From: Pseudomonas sp. A-1
GTDB lineage: Bacteria; Pseudomonadota; Gammaproteobacteria; Pseudomonadales; Pseudomonadaceae
Length of the DNA: 64,000 nucleotides
Assembly (NCBI RefSeq): GCF_004801855.1
Contig: NZ_SSTC01000011.1
Span: 1 to 64,000 of the forward strand
Reading direction: 5' to 3'
In this document: in pieces, positions 18,464 to 30,213 of the stretch
Layout of the letters: every line of letters starts with the position of its first letter
Numbering within the stretch: position 1 is the stretch's first letter
Made by a program: the position numbers and the translations under genes
The notes under the pieces: generated by a model
The model's database searches: none
The model's input: only the letters and a program-made list of their open reading frames with translations
What the model was told of the DNA's origin: nothing

Positions 18464-19063
18464 ATGAGCAAAGATTCCGAGCTCGACGCCCTGTTCGGCG
18501 GCAGCCCCGTCGCCGGCATGGGCAGCAGCGATCAGCCCTCCGGGCTGATCGCCTCCGACGGCGGCGCCCGCGAGGCGGACGAGTCCGACCTGCCGCGCGC
18601 CTGGCAGGTGCTGGAGCAGGTGATGGACCCGGAGGTGCCGGTGGTCAGCGTGATCGACCTCGGCATCATCCGCGACGTCGCCTGGGTCGACGGCCACCTG
18701 CAGGTGGCCGTGACGCCGACCTACTCCGGCTGCCCGGCCACCGAGCTGATCGAGAGCGAGGTGAGCAAGGCCCTGGAGCGCGCCGGCTTCCGCGCCCCGC
18801 GCATCGAGCGCCGCCTGGCGCCGGCCTGGACCACCGACTGGATCAGCGAGCAGGGCCGCGAGCGCCTGCGCGCCTTCGGCATCGCCCCGCCGTCCGGCAG
18901 CACCAGCAAGCGCAGCCTGCTCGGCGAGAAGGACGAGATCAGCTGCCCGCACTGCGGCAGCCACGACACCGAGGTGGTCAGCCAGTTCGGGTCCACCGCC
19001 TGCAAGGCCCTGTACCGTTGCCGCTCCTGCCTGGAGCCCTTCGACTATTTCAAGTGCATCTGA
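18464..19063 (+). CDS. paaD: PaaD, iron-sulfur assembly factor for the epoxidase
   Basis: 199 residues. An N-terminal extension of about 40 residues (Gly/Ser/Asp-rich, MSKDSELDALFGGSPVAGMG) precedes the MIP18/DUF59 domain 'VMDPEVPVVSVIDLGIIRDV'. A C-terminal zinc-ribbon-like part follows (CPHCGSHDTE...CRSC). PaaD is required for maturation of the PaaE or PaaABC components. The ATG at 18464 follows GGAGGA closely. The extension is longer than in the E. coli homologue; whether it is a local trait needs alignment. Confidence 0.9.
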   Translation: MSKDSELDALFGGSPVAGMGSSDQPSGLIASDGGAREADESDLPRAWQVLEQVMDPEVPVVSVIDLGIIRDVAWVDGHLQVAVTPTYSGCPATELIESEVSKALERAGFRAPRIERRLAPAWTTDWISEQGRERLRAFGIAPPSGSTSKRSLLGEKDEISCPHCGSHDTEVVSQFGSTACKALYRCRSCLEPFDYFKCI

Positions 19064-19106
19064 ACGGCTCGCCCACCGCCGCGACGCGGGCCTGGAGAAT
19101 AACAAG

Positions 19107-20192
19107 ATGAGCAAGTTCCATACGCTGACCATCCGCGAAGTGCGCCCGGAAACCCGCGACACGGTGTCCGTGGCCTTCACCGTGCCCGCCGAGCTCAGGG
19201 ACAGCTTCCACTACACCCAGGGCCAGCACCTGGTGATGCGCACCCAGATCGACGGCGAGGAAGTGCGCCGCACCTACTCGATCTGCAGCGCGGTGAGCGA
19301 GGACGACCTGCGCGTGGCGATCAAGCGCGTGGACGGCGGCCTGTTCTCCAACTTCGCCAACGACCAGCTCAAGGCCGGGCAGACCCTGGAAGTGATGCCG
19401 CCGGCCGGCCACTTCTCCATCCCGCTGGATCCGGCGCGCGCCGGCAACTACCTGGCAGTGGCCGCCGGCAGCGGCATCACGCCGATCATGTCGATCGTCA
19501 AGACCACCCTGGAAACCGAGCCGGACAGCCGCTTCACCCTGATCTACGGCAACCGCTCCAGCGCCAGCACCATCTTCCGCGAGCAGCTCGAGGACCTGAA
19601 GAACCAGTACCTCGACCGCCTCAACCTGATCTTCGTGTTCAGCCGCGAGCAGCAGGACATCGACCTGTACAACGGCCGCATCGACGCCGCCAAGTGCGAC
19701 GCGCTGTTCGCCCGCTGGGTCGACGCGCCGAACCTCGACGCCGCCTTCATCTGCGGCCCGGTGGAGATGACCGAGTGCGTGCGCGACGCCCTGCGCCGCC
19801 ACGACCTGATCAACGAGCGCATCCACTTCGAGCTGTTCACCGCCGGCACCCCGGGCGCCGCCGCCGAGAAGCGCGCCGCCCGCGAGGCCGCGGCCAGGAC
19901 CTCCGGCGCAGTCAGCCACGTCACCGTGACCAGCGACGGCCGCAGCATGAGCTTCGACCTGGCGCGCAACACCCAGAGCCTGCTCGATGCCGGCAACGCC
20001 CACGGCATGGAGCTGCCCTACTCGTGCAAGGCCGGTGTGTGCTCCACCTGCAAGTGCAAGGTGGTCAAGGGCGAGGTGGAGATGGACGCCAACTTCGCGC
20101 TGGAGGACTACGAGGTGGCCGCCGGCTACGTGCTGTCCTGCCAGGCCTTCCCGGTCAGCGACGAGGTTGTGCTGGACTTCGACCAGCTCTGA
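19107..20192 (+). CDS. paaE: Phenylacetyl-CoA epoxidase reductase PaaE
   Basis: 361 residues. A ferredoxin-reductase domain comes first: FAD site '[14 protein letters not shown]' and NADP site '[17 protein letters not shown]'. A C-terminal plant-type [2Fe-2S] ferredoxin follows, with cysteines in '[14 protein letters not shown]' and 'YVLSCQ'. It passes NADPH electrons to the PaaAC diiron centre. The gene is in the same operon as paaABCD. Confidence 0.95.
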   Translation: MSKFHTLTIREVRPETRDTVSVAFTVPAELRDSFHYTQGQHLVMRTQIDGEEVRRTYSICSAVSEDDLRVAIKRVDGGLFSNFANDQLKAGQTLEVMPPAGHFSIPLDPARAGNYLAVAAGSGITPIMSIVKTTLETEPDSRFTLIYGNRSSASTIFREQLEDLKNQYLDRLNLIFVFSREQQDIDLYNGRIDAAKCDALFARWVDAPNLDAAFICGPVEMTECVRDALRRHDLINERIHFELFTAGTPGAAAEKRAAREAAARTSGAVSHVTVTSDGRSMSFDLARNTQSLLDAGNAHGMELPYSCKAGVCSTCKCKVVKGEVEMDANFALEDYEVAAGYVLSCQAFPVSDEVVLDFDQL

Positions 20193-20290
20193 TTCCTCGT
20201 GCACTCCTGCGGCGCCCCCCGGCGCCGCGGGACAGAACAATCACGGGCGGCCATGACCGCCCGTTCTGCCTTGCTTCAGGAGATTCCCTG

Positions 20291-22327
20291 ATGACCACCC
20301 TGCAAAGTTTCATCGGCGGCCGCTGGATCGGCGCCGACGCCGCCCAGGCGCTGAAGAGCGCCATCGACGGCCACATCGTCGCCCACACCCACGCCGACAA
20401 GCTCGACTTCACCGAGGCGGTGAGCTTCGCCCGCCAGAGCGGCACCCCGGCGCTGATGAAGCTGGACTTCCAGAGCCGCGCGCAGATCCTCAAGGCGCTC
20501 GGCAAGTACCTGATGGAGCGCAAGGAGCAGCTCTACGCGATCAGCCACCACAGCGGCGCGACCCGCGTGGACAGCTGGATCGACATCGAGGGCGGCGCCG
20601 GCACCCTGTTCGCCTACGCCAGCATGGGCACCCGCGAGCTGCCCTCCGGCAACCTGGTCCACGAAGGCCCGGCCATCCCGCTGGGCAAGCAGAACCACTT
20701 CGCCGGCACCCACATCCTGGTGCCGCGCGGCGGCCTGGCCGTGCACATCAACGCCTTCAACTTCCCGATCTGGGGCATGCTGGAGAAGTTCGCGCCGACC
20801 TTCCTCGCCGGCATGCCGTGCATCGTCAAGCCGGCCACCGCGACCAGCTACGTCACCGAGGCCTGCGTGCGCCTGATGCACGAATCCGGCCTGCTGCCCG
20901 AGGGCAGCCTGCAGCTGATCGTCGGCAGCACCGGCGACCTGCTCGACCGTCTGGAAGGCCCGGACGTGGTGACCTTCACCGGCTCGGCCGACACCGCCGC
21001 CAAGCTGCGCGTGCACCCCAACCTGATCCGCAACTCGATCCCGTTCAACGCCGAGGCCGACTCGCTGAACTGCGCGATCCTCGCCCCGGACGTGACCCCG
21101 GACGACGAGGAGTTCGAGCTGTTCGTCAAGGAAGTCGCCCGCGAGATGACGGTCAAGGCCGGTCAGAAGTGCACCGCCATCCGCCGCATCATCGTCCCCG
21201 AGAACCGCATCGACGCCGTCGCCGAGCGCCTGGCCGCGCGCCTGGCCAAGGTGGTGGTCGGCGACCCGAGCAAGGAAGGCGTGAAGATGGGCGCGCTGGC
21301 CTCCCACGACCAGTTCGAGGACGTCTCCGGCCGGGTCGAGGCCCTGCTGGCCAGCAGCGAGCTGCTGTTCCGCGGCGAGGCGCAGTTCGTCGGTGACCAG
21401 GTCGCCGAGGGCGCGTTCTTCGCCCCGACCCTGCTCAAGAGCCGCGACCCGCACGCCGCCGGCGGTGCCCACGACATCGAGGCCTTCGGCCCGGTCAGCA
21501 CCCTGATGGGCTACGCCGAGATCGACGAGGCGCTGGCCCTGGCCGCGCGCGGCAAGGGCAGCCTGGTGTCCACCCTGGTGACCCGCGACCCGCGCGTCGC
21601 CGCCCGGGTGGTGCCGGCCGCCGCCGCCTGGCACGGCCGCGTGCACGTGCTGGACGCCGAGGCCGCCAAGGAATCCACCGGCCACGGCTCGCCGCTGCCG
21701 ATGCTCAAGCACGGCGGCCCGGGCCGCGCCGGCGGCGGCGAGGAGCTGGGCGGCATCCGTGCGGTCAAGCACTACCTGCAGCGCACCGCGGTGCAGGGTT
21801 CGCCGACCATGCTCAGCGCCATCACCGGCGAGTACGTGCGCGGCGCCAAGGTCATCGAGACCGAGGTGCACCCGTTCCGTCGCCACTTCGAGGAGCTGCA
21901 GATCGGCGAGTCGCTGCTGACCCACCGCCGCACCGTCACCGAGGCCGACCTGGTCAACTTCGGCTGCCTGTCGGGCGATCACTTCTACATGCACTTCGAC
22001 GAGATCGCGGCGAAGGAATCGCAGTTCGGCAAGCGCATCGCCCACGGCTACTTCGTGCTGTCGGCCGCCGCCGGCCTGTTCGTCTCCCCCGGCGTCGGCC
22101 CGGTGCTGGCCAACTACGGCCTCGACACCCTGCGCTTCGTCAGCCCGGTGGGCATCGGCGACACCATCCAGGCGCGCCTGACCTGCAAGCGCAAGATCGA
22201 CCAGGGCAAGCAGTCCAGCCTCGGCACCCCGCAGGGCGTGGTGGCCTGGGACGTGGAAGTCACCAACCAGAACGGCGAGCTGGTCGCCAGCTACGACATC
22301 CTGACCCTGGTGGCCAAGCGCGGCTGA
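20291..22327 (+). CDS. paaZ: PaaZ: oxepin-CoA hydrolase / 3-oxo-5,6-dehydrosuberyl-CoA semialdehyde dehydrogenase
   Basis: 678-residue fusion. Residues 1-510 or so are an aldehyde dehydrogenase with catalytic Cys in '[13 protein letters not shown]'. Residues about 540-678 are a MaoC/(R)-enoyl hydratase domain ('[35 protein letters not shown]'), which opens the oxepin ring. Both functional halves look intact. The ATG at 20291 has AGGAG upstream. A small hairpin (ACGGGCGG/CCGCCCGT) lies in the 98-base gap after paaE, without a T-run, so read-through is likely. A terminator follows 170 bases downstream. Confidence 0.95.
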   Translation: MTTLQSFIGGRWIGADAAQALKSAIDGHIVAHTHADKLDFTEAVSFARQSGTPALMKLDFQSRAQILKALGKYLMERKEQLYAISHHSGATRVDSWIDIEGGAGTLFAYASMGTRELPSGNLVHEGPAIPLGKQNHFAGTHILVPRGGLAVHINAFNFPIWGMLEKFAPTFLAGMPCIVKPATATSYVTEACVRLMHESGLLPEGSLQLIVGSTGDLLDRLEGPDVVTFTGSADTAAKLRVHPNLIRNSIPFNAEADSLNCAILAPDVTPDDEEFELFVKEVAREMTVKAGQKCTAIRRIIVPENRIDAVAERLAARLAKVVVGDPSKEGVKMGALASHDQFEDVSGRVEALLASSELLFRGEAQFVGDQVAEGAFFAPTLLKSRDPHAAGGAHDIEAFGPVSTLMGYAEIDEALALAARGKGSLVSTLVTRDPRVAARVVPAAAAWHGRVHVLDAEAAKESTGHGSPLPMLKHGGPGRAGGGEELGGIRAVKHYLQRTAVQGSPTMLSAITGEYVRGAKVIETEVHPFRRHFEELQIGESLLTHRRTVTEADLVNFGCLSGDHFYMHFDEIAAKESQFGKRIAHGYFVLSAAAGLFVSPGVGPVLANYGLDTLRFVSPVGIGDTIQARLTCKRKIDQGKQSSLGTPQGVVAWDVEVTNQNGELVASYDILTLVAKRG

Positions 22328-22500
22328 GCCCTTCGCAAGACTTCGCCGCGCCCCGCCGGCGCGGCGTCACTGCAGGACGGTTTGCGGCGCGGCCCAGGGC
22401 CGGCGCTCCGCCACAAGCGGGGCCCGTTCCTCGGCCCGCCCCAAGCCCCTCACGCTGCCGTCCGGCAGCGTTTCGGTTGGACTCCAGATCCGTCTCTCAG

Positions 22501-22526
22501 CGCCGGCCCCGTGCCGGCGTCTTTTT
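22501..22526 (+). terminator. Terminator downstream of paaZ
   Basis: CGCCGGC, loop, GCCGGCG followed by TCTTTTT. Two other hairpins without a T-run precede it (22346-22366 and 22452-22469). Confidence 0.85.
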
Positions 22527-22588
22527 GTCCGCGCCGCCCGCCTGACACCTCGTTCGGCTTCCTGAATTCAGGAAGCCCTGCGCGCGCC

Positions 22589-22945
22589 TCAGCCCGCCAG
22601 CCAGTCCAGCGCAAAGGCCACTCCCACCACCACGGCGATACCGCTGGCCACCAGCGCCGCCCCGGCGGCGATGTCCTTGGCCGCACCGATCTCCGGATGG
22701 CGTTCAGGGTGCAGGTGGTCGATCAGGGTTTCCAGCGCGCTGTTGACCAGCTCGGCCACCAGCACCAGGCCCACCGCCAGCGCCAGCAGCGCCCACCACA
22801 GCGGCGCCGGTCGCGTCGCCAGCAGCACCGCCAGCACCGCCGCGGCGGCCAGCAGGTGGCTGCGCAGGCTGCCCTCGCGCTGCACCGCCAGGCGCAGCCC
22901 GTGCAGGGCGAAGCCCACGCGCCTGATGAACGGCTGTCCCTTCAT
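22589..22945 (-). CDS. dgkA: Diacylglycerol kinase, DgkA type
   Basis: 118 residues with three predicted membrane helices and the DgkA signature 'AELVNSALETLIDHLHPERHPEIGAAKDIAAGA', whose Glu, Asn and His residues contribute to ATP/Mg binding. It phosphorylates diacylglycerol (or undecaprenol) in the inner membrane. The ATG at 22945 has GGAGG seven bases upstream; a second ATG at 22951 is too close to it. Palindromes containing CCTGAATT-CAGG lie on both sides of the gene (22557-22576 and 22964-22978). Confidence 0.93.
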   Translation of the reverse strand: MKGQPFIRRVGFALHGLRLAVQREGSLRSHLLAAAAVLAVLLATRPAPLWWALLALAVGLVLVAELVNSALETLIDHLHPERHPEIGAAKDIAAGAALVASGIAVVVGVAFALDWLAG

Positions 22946-23174
22946 CCCCATTCCTCCCCATGTCCCTGAATTTCAGGGTAGCCAAGCCGTGGCAGCCCCT
23001 GTGGCCAGTTCAATGCCGGTGCCCGGGCACCCAGCGGCAGGGCCCTTCCCGATGGACCGCGGCAGGCGACAAGCAGCCGCCCTCTCTCCGGCGCCCATTT
23101 CCACGAGCGGGCATCCTGGGCTTAACTGGCATGACGGGCAGCGGCTGCTGGCCGTAGTGGATGAGGAAGCCGAT

Positions 23175-23981
23175 ATGGGCAGGCAAGGCGATCAGCCGAA
23201 GCCGGGCGGTGCTCTGCCGCCGGTCTCGAAGAAGGCCTACAAGAAGGCCCTGCGCAAGCTGCAGGTCGAACTGGTCAAGCTACAGCACCACTTCATCGCA
23301 TGCGACGACAAGATCCTGATCATCCTCGAGGGCCGCGATGCGGCCGGCAAGGACGGCACCATCAAGCGCATCATCCAGCACCTCAGCCCACGCGAGACGC
23401 GCGTGGTCGCCCTCGGTCGGCCCTCGGACCGCGACCGCTCGTCGTGGTATTTCCAGCGCTTCGCGCCGCACCTGCCGTCCGCCCAGGAACTCGTGCTGTT
23501 CAACCGCAGCTGGTACAACCGCGCCGGCGTAGAGCGGGTGATGGGCTTCTGCAGCGAGGCCGAATACGAGGAGTTCATGGGCTCGGTGCAGGAGTTCGAG
23601 AGCATGCTGGTCCGCTCCGGGATCAAGCTGTTCAAGTACTACCTCGACATCAGCAAGGAGGAGCAGAAGAGGCGCCTGGCGGAGCGCAAGGCGAACCCGC
23701 TCAAGCAATGGAAGTCCAGCCCGATCGACGACCAGGCGCTCAAGCAGTGGAAGGCCTACAGCCAGGCCCGCAACGAGATGCTGGCGCGCACCCATACCCT
23801 CACGGCGCCCTGGACCCTGGTGCGCGCCGACAGCAAGCGCCTGACCCGGCTCAACCTGATCAAGGACCTGCTCAGCCGGCTGCACTACGCCGGCAAGGAT
23901 GAGCGCCTGCTGCGCGCCGACCCGGGGATCGTCTTCACTTACGCCTACTCGAACATCGGCGACGGCCAGCTGGAGCCCTGA
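23175..23981 (+). CDS. ppk2: Polyphosphate kinase 2 (PPK2 family)
   Basis: 268 residues. The Walker A loop is 'GRDAAGKDGT' (residues 53-62), and 'LFNRSWYNRAGVERVMGFC' is the conserved PPK2 motif. The length fits a single-domain class I PPK2, which phosphorylates nucleoside diphosphates using polyphosphate. The start at 23175 has AGGAAG just before it; the longer open frame has no better start. It is followed by a SulP transporter 40 bases on, a plausible two-gene operon. Confidence 0.93.
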   Translation: MGRQGDQPKPGGALPPVSKKAYKKALRKLQVELVKLQHHFIACDDKILIILEGRDAAGKDGTIKRIIQHLSPRETRVVALGRPSDRDRSSWYFQRFAPHLPSAQELVLFNRSWYNRAGVERVMGFCSEAEYEEFMGSVQEFESMLVRSGIKLFKYYLDISKEEQKRRLAERKANPLKQWKSSPIDDQALKQWKAYSQARNEMLARTHTLTAPWTLVRADSKRLTRLNLIKDLLSRLHYAGKDERLLRADPGIVFTYAYSNIGDGQLEP

Positions 23982-24021
23982 CCCGGGGCTCGCCTGCCGG
24001 CCACTGGCAGAGAGACGCAGC

Positions 24022-25743
24022 ATGGGCAAAGCGCAACGCACAGGCTCCTCCCGCTGGCTGCAGCGCCTGGCTCCCGGGCTGGCCGCGCTGCTCGCCTACC
24101 GACGCAGCGATCTGCCGCGCGACCTGGTCGCCGGCGTGTCGGTGGCCGCAGTCGCCCTGCCGGTCGGCGTCGCCTATGCCCAGCTCGCCGGCTTCAGCCC
24201 GGTGGTCGGCCTGTATGCCAGCATCCTGCCGCTGCTGGTCTATGCCCTGTTCGGCACCTCGCGCCAGCTGATCGTCGGCCCCGACGCGGCGACCTGCGCG
24301 CTGGTCGCCTCGGCAGTGGCACCGCTCGCCGCCGGCGACGGAGCACTCTACCTGTCGCTGTCGGTCGCCCTCGCTGCGCTGGCCGGGCTGTTCTGCATCC
24401 TGGCCAGCTTCATCCGCCTCGGCGCACTGGCCGACTTCCTCTCCAAGCCGATCCTGGTCGGCTTCCTCAACGGAGTGTCCGTGCACATCCTCGCCGGGCA
24501 GCTGGGCAAGCTGGCCGGCGTGCCCGTCGATGCGCCCGGCGTGGTGCCGGCGAGCCTGCAGCTGCTGCGTCAGCACGCCGACTACCACTGGCCGACCCTG
24601 CTGGTCGGCCTGGGCGCCTTCGCCGTGCTGCTGCTCTCGCCACGTCTGCTGCCGCGCCTGCCGGCCGCCCTGCTGGCGCTGGTGGTCAGCGCCATGGTGG
24701 TCGCCGTCCTCGGCCTCGACCAGCTCGGCGTGGCGGTGGTCGGCGCGGTGCCGGCGGGCCTGCCGGAGCTGAAGCTGCCGCACATTCCCTGGGAGACGCT
24801 CGACGAGCTGGTGGCCGCCGCGCTGGGCGTGGCGCTGGTCAGCTTCTCCAGCATGATGCTCACGGCGCGCAGCTTCGCCGCCAAGAACCACTACGACATC
24901 GATGCCGACCGCGAATTCGCCGCCCTCGGCGCGGCAAACATCGCCGCGGCGCTGAGCCAGAGCTTCGCCATCAGCGGCGCCGACTCGCGCACCGCGATGA
25001 GCGACGCCGCCGGCGGCCGCACCCAGCTGACCGGGATCATCGCCGCGCTGTCGATCGCCGTGGTGCTGCTGTTCCTCAGCGAGCCCCTGCGTTTCGTGCC
25101 GATCGCCGCGCTGGCCGCGGTGCTGATCATGGCCTCGATATCCCTGCTCGACCTGCGCGGCCTGCTGCGCCTGTACCACTTCAGCCGGGTCGAGTTCGCC
25201 TTCGCCATGCTGGCCACCTTCGGGGTGATCTGGGTGGGCGCCATCAAGGCGATCCTGGTGGTGCTCATCCTCTCGCTGATCCGCTTCGTCATGCTCTCCT
25301 CGCGGCCGCGCATCGATGTGCTCGGCAAGGTGGAGGGCATCCCCGGGTTCCACCCGCTGGCCAACTACCCGCAGGCGACCACCTGGCCCGGCCTGCTGTT
25401 GCTGCGCTTCAATGCGCCGGTGGTGTTCTTCAACGCCAACTACTTCCGTCAGCAGGTGGAGCGCGCCGTCGAACGCGCCGGCGACGGCCTGCGCTGGCTG
25501 GTGGTGGACGCCATGCCGATCACCCAGTCGGATGTCACCGGCTACTTCGCGGTCGAAGGCCTGAAGGCGACCCTGCGCCAGAAAGGCGTGCAGCTGGTGG
25601 TCGCCGGGCGCTACAAAGAGATCGCCGAATGGCGCAAGGCGCACGCGCTGGAGAAGGACGACACCCTGTACTTCCCGACCATCCGCAAGGCGGTGAAGGC
25701 GTTTCTCGACCGTCAGGCGGATGGCGATGCCGGGCAGACATGA
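24022..25743 (+). CDS. SulP-family anion (sulfate/bicarbonate) transporter
   Basis: 573 residues with about 12 membrane segments. The SulP signature is 'PVGVAYAQLAGFSPVVGLYASILPLLVYALFGTSRQLIVGPDAAT', and a C-terminal STAS domain spans about 430-560. The substrate could be sulfate, bicarbonate or a dicarboxylate; the family does not allow a choice. Proximity to PPK2 suggests co-transcription only. Confidence 0.88.
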   Translation: MGKAQRTGSSRWLQRLAPGLAALLAYRRSDLPRDLVAGVSVAAVALPVGVAYAQLAGFSPVVGLYASILPLLVYALFGTSRQLIVGPDAATCALVASAVAPLAAGDGALYLSLSVALAALAGLFCILASFIRLGALADFLSKPILVGFLNGVSVHILAGQLGKLAGVPVDAPGVVPASLQLLRQHADYHWPTLLVGLGAFAVLLLSPRLLPRLPAALLALVVSAMVVAVLGLDQLGVAVVGAVPAGLPELKLPHIPWETLDELVAAALGVALVSFSSMMLTARSFAAKNHYDIDADREFAALGAANIAAALSQSFAISGADSRTAMSDAAGGRTQLTGIIAALSIAVVLLFLSEPLRFVPIAALAAVLIMASISLLDLRGLLRLYHFSRVEFAFAMLATFGVIWVGAIKAILVVLILSLIRFVMLSSRPRIDVLGKVEGIPGFHPLANYPQATTWPGLLLLRFNAPVVFFNANYFRQQVERAVERAGDGLRWLVVDAMPITQSDVTGYFAVEGLKATLRQKGVQLVVAGRYKEIAEWRKAHALEKDDTLYFPTIRKAVKAFLDRQADGDAGQT

Positions 25744-25891
25744 GCGCCGCGCGGGGGCCGCTGCGGGTCCGCACCCCGACCTTCCCAGCGAGGCCGACAG
25801 CGGCATCCCTGCTCCGGTCATGTCCCCGTCAGGCGCGCATGCTACCCTCCAGCGGGTATCCATTTTTCATGCGTAATGGCATGCACTCCCC

Positions 25892-27220
25892 ATGAACTTC
25901 AGTCAAAGCCTGCTGCTCCTCGCGCTGCTCATCCTGGTCAGCGCGTTCTTCTCCCTCGCCGAAATCGCCCTGGCCGCCTCGCGCCCGGTGCGGCTGCGGC
26001 AGATGGCCGATGAAGGCAGCGTCAATGCCCTGCGGGTCATGCAGGTCCAGGAAAAGCCCGGTCACTACTTCACCGTGGTGCAGATCGGCATGAATGCGCT
26101 GGCCATCCTCGGCGGCATCGTTGGCGAGGGCATGTTCAGTCCGCTGTTCACCGAGCTGTTCGCGCTGCGCCTGGACGCGCAGCAGGCGGCCACCCTGGGC
26201 TTCGTGGTGTCCTTCATCCTCACCACCTCGCTGTTCATCGTCATCACCGACCTGATTCCCAAGCAGGTCGCCATGGCGGTTCCCGAACAGCTCGCCATCC
26301 GCGTCATCGGCCCGATGCGCATCCTCTCCACGCTGCTCAAGCCGCTGGTGCTGGTCTATGCCTGGCTGGTCGGCAGCCTGATCAACCTGCTCAAGCTGCC
26401 CAAGCAGCGCGACGACAGCGTCACCCCCGAGGACATCATGGCCATGACCCAGGCCGGCGCCCAGTCCGGCACCCTGGCGGCCAGCGAGCACCAGGTCATC
26501 GAGAACATCTTCGAGCTGGAAACCCGCACCCTGCCCAGCGCCATGACCCACCGCGAAGGCATCGTCTTCTTCCTGCGCGACGACCCCGATGCGCTGATCC
26601 GCTCGCGGATCGCCGACGAGCCCTACTCCGCCTACCCGGTCTGCGACGGCGACATCGACCACATCGTCGGCTACGTCACCATCAAGGACCTGTTCCAGCG
26701 GGTGCTGCACAACCAGCCGATCTCCCTCGAAGACCCCGCGCTGATCCGCAAGCCGCTGGTGGTGCCGGATCGCCTGACCCTGGCCGAAGTGCTCAGGCAG
26801 TTCCGCCAGGCCGGCGAAACCTTCGCCCTGATCGTCAACGAATACAGCCTGGTGGTCGGCCTGATCAGCCTCAACGACGTGATGAGCATCGTCATGGGCG
26901 ACATGGTCTCGCCCTGGTACGAGGAGCAGATCGTCCGCCGCGACGAGAACTCCTGGCTGATCGACGGCGTCACCCCGATCCAGGACGTGCGCCGCGCGCT
27001 GGAGATCGACAGCGTGCCCCACGAGGACGAGTACGAAACCCTCGCCGGCTTCCTGATGACCATGCTGCGCCGCGTGCCCAAGCGCACCGACAGCGTGACC
27101 TGGGGCGGCTACACCTTCGAGGTGATGGACGTCGACAGCTACCGCATCGACCAGGTGATGGTGACCCGCACCACGCCGCAGGTTGCCGCGGAGGCTGCCG
27201 GCCCGGCGCACAAGGGCTGA
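25892..27220 (+). CDS. CNNM/CorC-HlyC family membrane protein with CBS pair
   Basis: 442 residues: an N-terminal CNNM (DUF21) domain of four membrane helices (about 1-190), a CBS-domain pair (about 205-340), and a C-terminal CorC_HlyC domain (about 355-435, 'SWLIDGVTPIQDVRRAL...DEYETLAGFLM'). Such proteins are linked to magnesium or cobalt export and are often mis-named haemolysins. No haemolytic activity is implied. Confidence 0.88.
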   Translation: MNFSQSLLLLALLILVSAFFSLAEIALAASRPVRLRQMADEGSVNALRVMQVQEKPGHYFTVVQIGMNALAILGGIVGEGMFSPLFTELFALRLDAQQAATLGFVVSFILTTSLFIVITDLIPKQVAMAVPEQLAIRVIGPMRILSTLLKPLVLVYAWLVGSLINLLKLPKQRDDSVTPEDIMAMTQAGAQSGTLAASEHQVIENIFELETRTLPSAMTHREGIVFFLRDDPDALIRSRIADEPYSAYPVCDGDIDHIVGYVTIKDLFQRVLHNQPISLEDPALIRKPLVVPDRLTLAEVLRQFRQAGETFALIVNEYSLVVGLISLNDVMSIVMGDMVSPWYEEQIVRRDENSWLIDGVTPIQDVRRALEIDSVPHEDEYETLAGFLMTMLRRVPKRTDSVTWGGYTFEVMDVDSYRIDQVMVTRTTPQVAAEAAGPAHKG

Positions 27221-27274
27221 TTGGGCTACTCCATAGGTAGCGAGCTCATTTCCCTGTCGATCACGGAGCCGCCC

Positions 27275-27689
27275 ATGCCCTCCCAGACCTTCCCCCACGA
27301 AGCCGACATCGGCGTGCGCGGCAGCGGCGCCACGCTGGAGGAGGCCTTTGCCGGCGCGGCTCTGGCCTTGACCTCCGCGATCTGCGACCCGGCCACCGTG
27401 CTGCCACGCAAGGCGCTGACCATCGACTGCGCCGCGCCGGACCTGGAGCTGCTGCTGGTCGACTGGCTCAACGCGCTGATCTACCGCATGGCCACCCGCC
27501 AACCTGCTGTTTTCGCGCTTCGAGCTGCAGATCGACGGCACGCGCCTGCACGCCACCGCCTGGGGCGAGACGGTGGACGTGGCGCGCCACCAGCCGGCGG
27601 CGGAGGCCAAGGGCGTATCGTTCTGCGAGCTGAAGGTGTGCCGGCAGGCGGACGGCCAGTGGCTGGCACAGGCGGTGGTGGATGTCTGA
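27275..27689 (+). pseudogene. Archease gene with an internal +1 frameshift
   Basis: The first part (27275 to about 27499) encodes MPSQTFPHEADIGVRG...LLVDWLNALIYRMATR, the N-terminal half of archease. The rest is in another frame (27501-27689), giving NLLFSRFELQIDG and ending KVCRQADGQWLAQAVVDV. Removing one C in ACCCGCCAACC near 27500 joins the halves into a normal 137-residue archease. Archease activates the RtcB RNA ligase, and an RtcB homologue lies at 62374. The shift may be a true mutation, a programmed event, or a sequencing error; the run of C bases suits either of the latter. Confidence 0.82.
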
Positions 27690-27701
27690 GGCCGCGCGGC
27701 G

Positions 27702-28232
27702 CTACCTGCCCTGAGCCTTGGCTGCCGGGCAGCTCGGCTTGTGGGTGAAGGTGCGCGAGACGTCCACCGCACCGAGGTGCTCCAGGGTGCGCCGGCCGAT
27801 CAGCACCGGGTAGAGCATGTCGCCGCGATCGTTCAGGGAGAACTGCTCGTCGAGCAGCTGGCTGCCGATGCACATCCGCATCAGCACCACCGGGCGCCGC
27901 TCGGCACCGCCGGCGCCGCGCACCTTGATGTCGCGCTCGACGCGGCGCTCGAAGGGGATGCTCACCTGCTGGCCGGTGTCGCTGTCCTTGACCTCGACCT
28001 TGAAGCGCACCCACGGCTCGCCGTTCCTGTCGAAGCGCTCCAGCGCCCGGGCATCGAGCGACGAGGTCAGCGCGCCGGTGTCGAGCTTGCTCTTCACCGT
28101 GACGTTCTCCGGCAGCAGCCGGCCCTCCTCGACCCAGCCATAGATCTCCGGCGTCACCGCCTGCGCCATGGGCATGCCGGCCAGCAGCACCAGTGCTGCG
28201 GCGGCGAACGAACCTGTCAGTCTGCAAGGCAC
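27702..28232 (-). CDS. RimK-associated retropepsin-like aspartic protease homologue (DUF785 family)
   Basis: 176 residues with a signal peptide (MPCRLTGSFAAAALVLLAGMPMAQA). The family motif 'VKSKLDTGALTSSLDA' contains the D-T-G catalytic-type triad of retropepsin-like folds, and 'YPVLIGRRTLEHL' is the conserved C-terminal element. It starts at GTG with AGGAGG seven bases upstream. It is annotated in databases as an 'ATP-dependent zinc protease', a name that is misleading for this family. The export signal suggests periplasmic action. Confidence 0.82.
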   Translation of the reverse strand: MPCRLTGSFAAAALVLLAGMPMAQAVTPEIYGWVEEGRLLPENVTVKSKLDTGALTSSLDARALERFDRNGEPWVRFKVEVKDSDTGQQVSIPFERRVERDIKVRGAGGAERRPVVLMRMCIGSQLLDEQFSLNDRGDMLYPVLIGRRTLEHLGAVDVSRTFTHKPSCPAAKAQGR

Positions 28233-28372
28233 GGCGAATCCTCCTGATATGAGATGGCTCCAGTATGGCCCGCCAGGCGTGAACGATCCGTCAAGCCGGC
28301 CGGCGAACTCCCCGGCCCCTCGCTACGCTGATAGGACTTCGCCGCCGCACCACGATGAGGGAGGGTCCGCCC

Positions 28373-29998
<1,626 letters not shown>

Positions 29999-30002
29999 CG
30001 CC

Positions 30003-30212
30003 ATGGGCCAGGCCATCGCCGCGGCGCTGGACTGGCTCGCCGCCTACAACGCCGAGCTGCCGCCCACTGCGCGGCGAGGTCAACCTCGATGGCTGCGCTT
30101 CCTCGCCGCCCTGCACCAGCGCCTCGGGGTGAACATCCCCGAGGCCGACTACCAGCAGCTCACCACCCTGGATGTGCTGCTGGCCTACCTGCGCCGGCGT
30201 CTGGCGGAGTGA
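30003..30212 (+). CDS. Degenerate acyl-carrier-protein-like small protein
   Basis: 69 residues. The C-terminal half 'FLAALHQRLGVNIPEADYQQL' and 'TTLDVLLAYLRRRL' is the helix II-IV signature of acyl carrier proteins. The expected Asp-Ser-(Leu/Met) attachment site is missing in this frame (it reads RGQPRWLRFL). The adjacent frame reads V-N-L-D-G at 30079-30093, so two compensating indels may have scrambled the segment, though the serine is still not restored. It may be a pseudogene or a non-carrier protein. It begins 4 bases after the chaperonin stop. Confidence 0.55.
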   Translation: MGQAIAAALDWLAAYNAELPPTARRGQPRWLRFLAALHQRLGVNIPEADYQQLTTLDVLLAYLRRRLAE

Positions 30213-30213
30213 C

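Noticed and set aside
22382-22969. 195-residue plus-strand open frame before PPK2
   Set aside because: Overlaps dgkA on the opposite strand and the paaZ terminators; composition is low-complexity. DgkA has clear family motifs.
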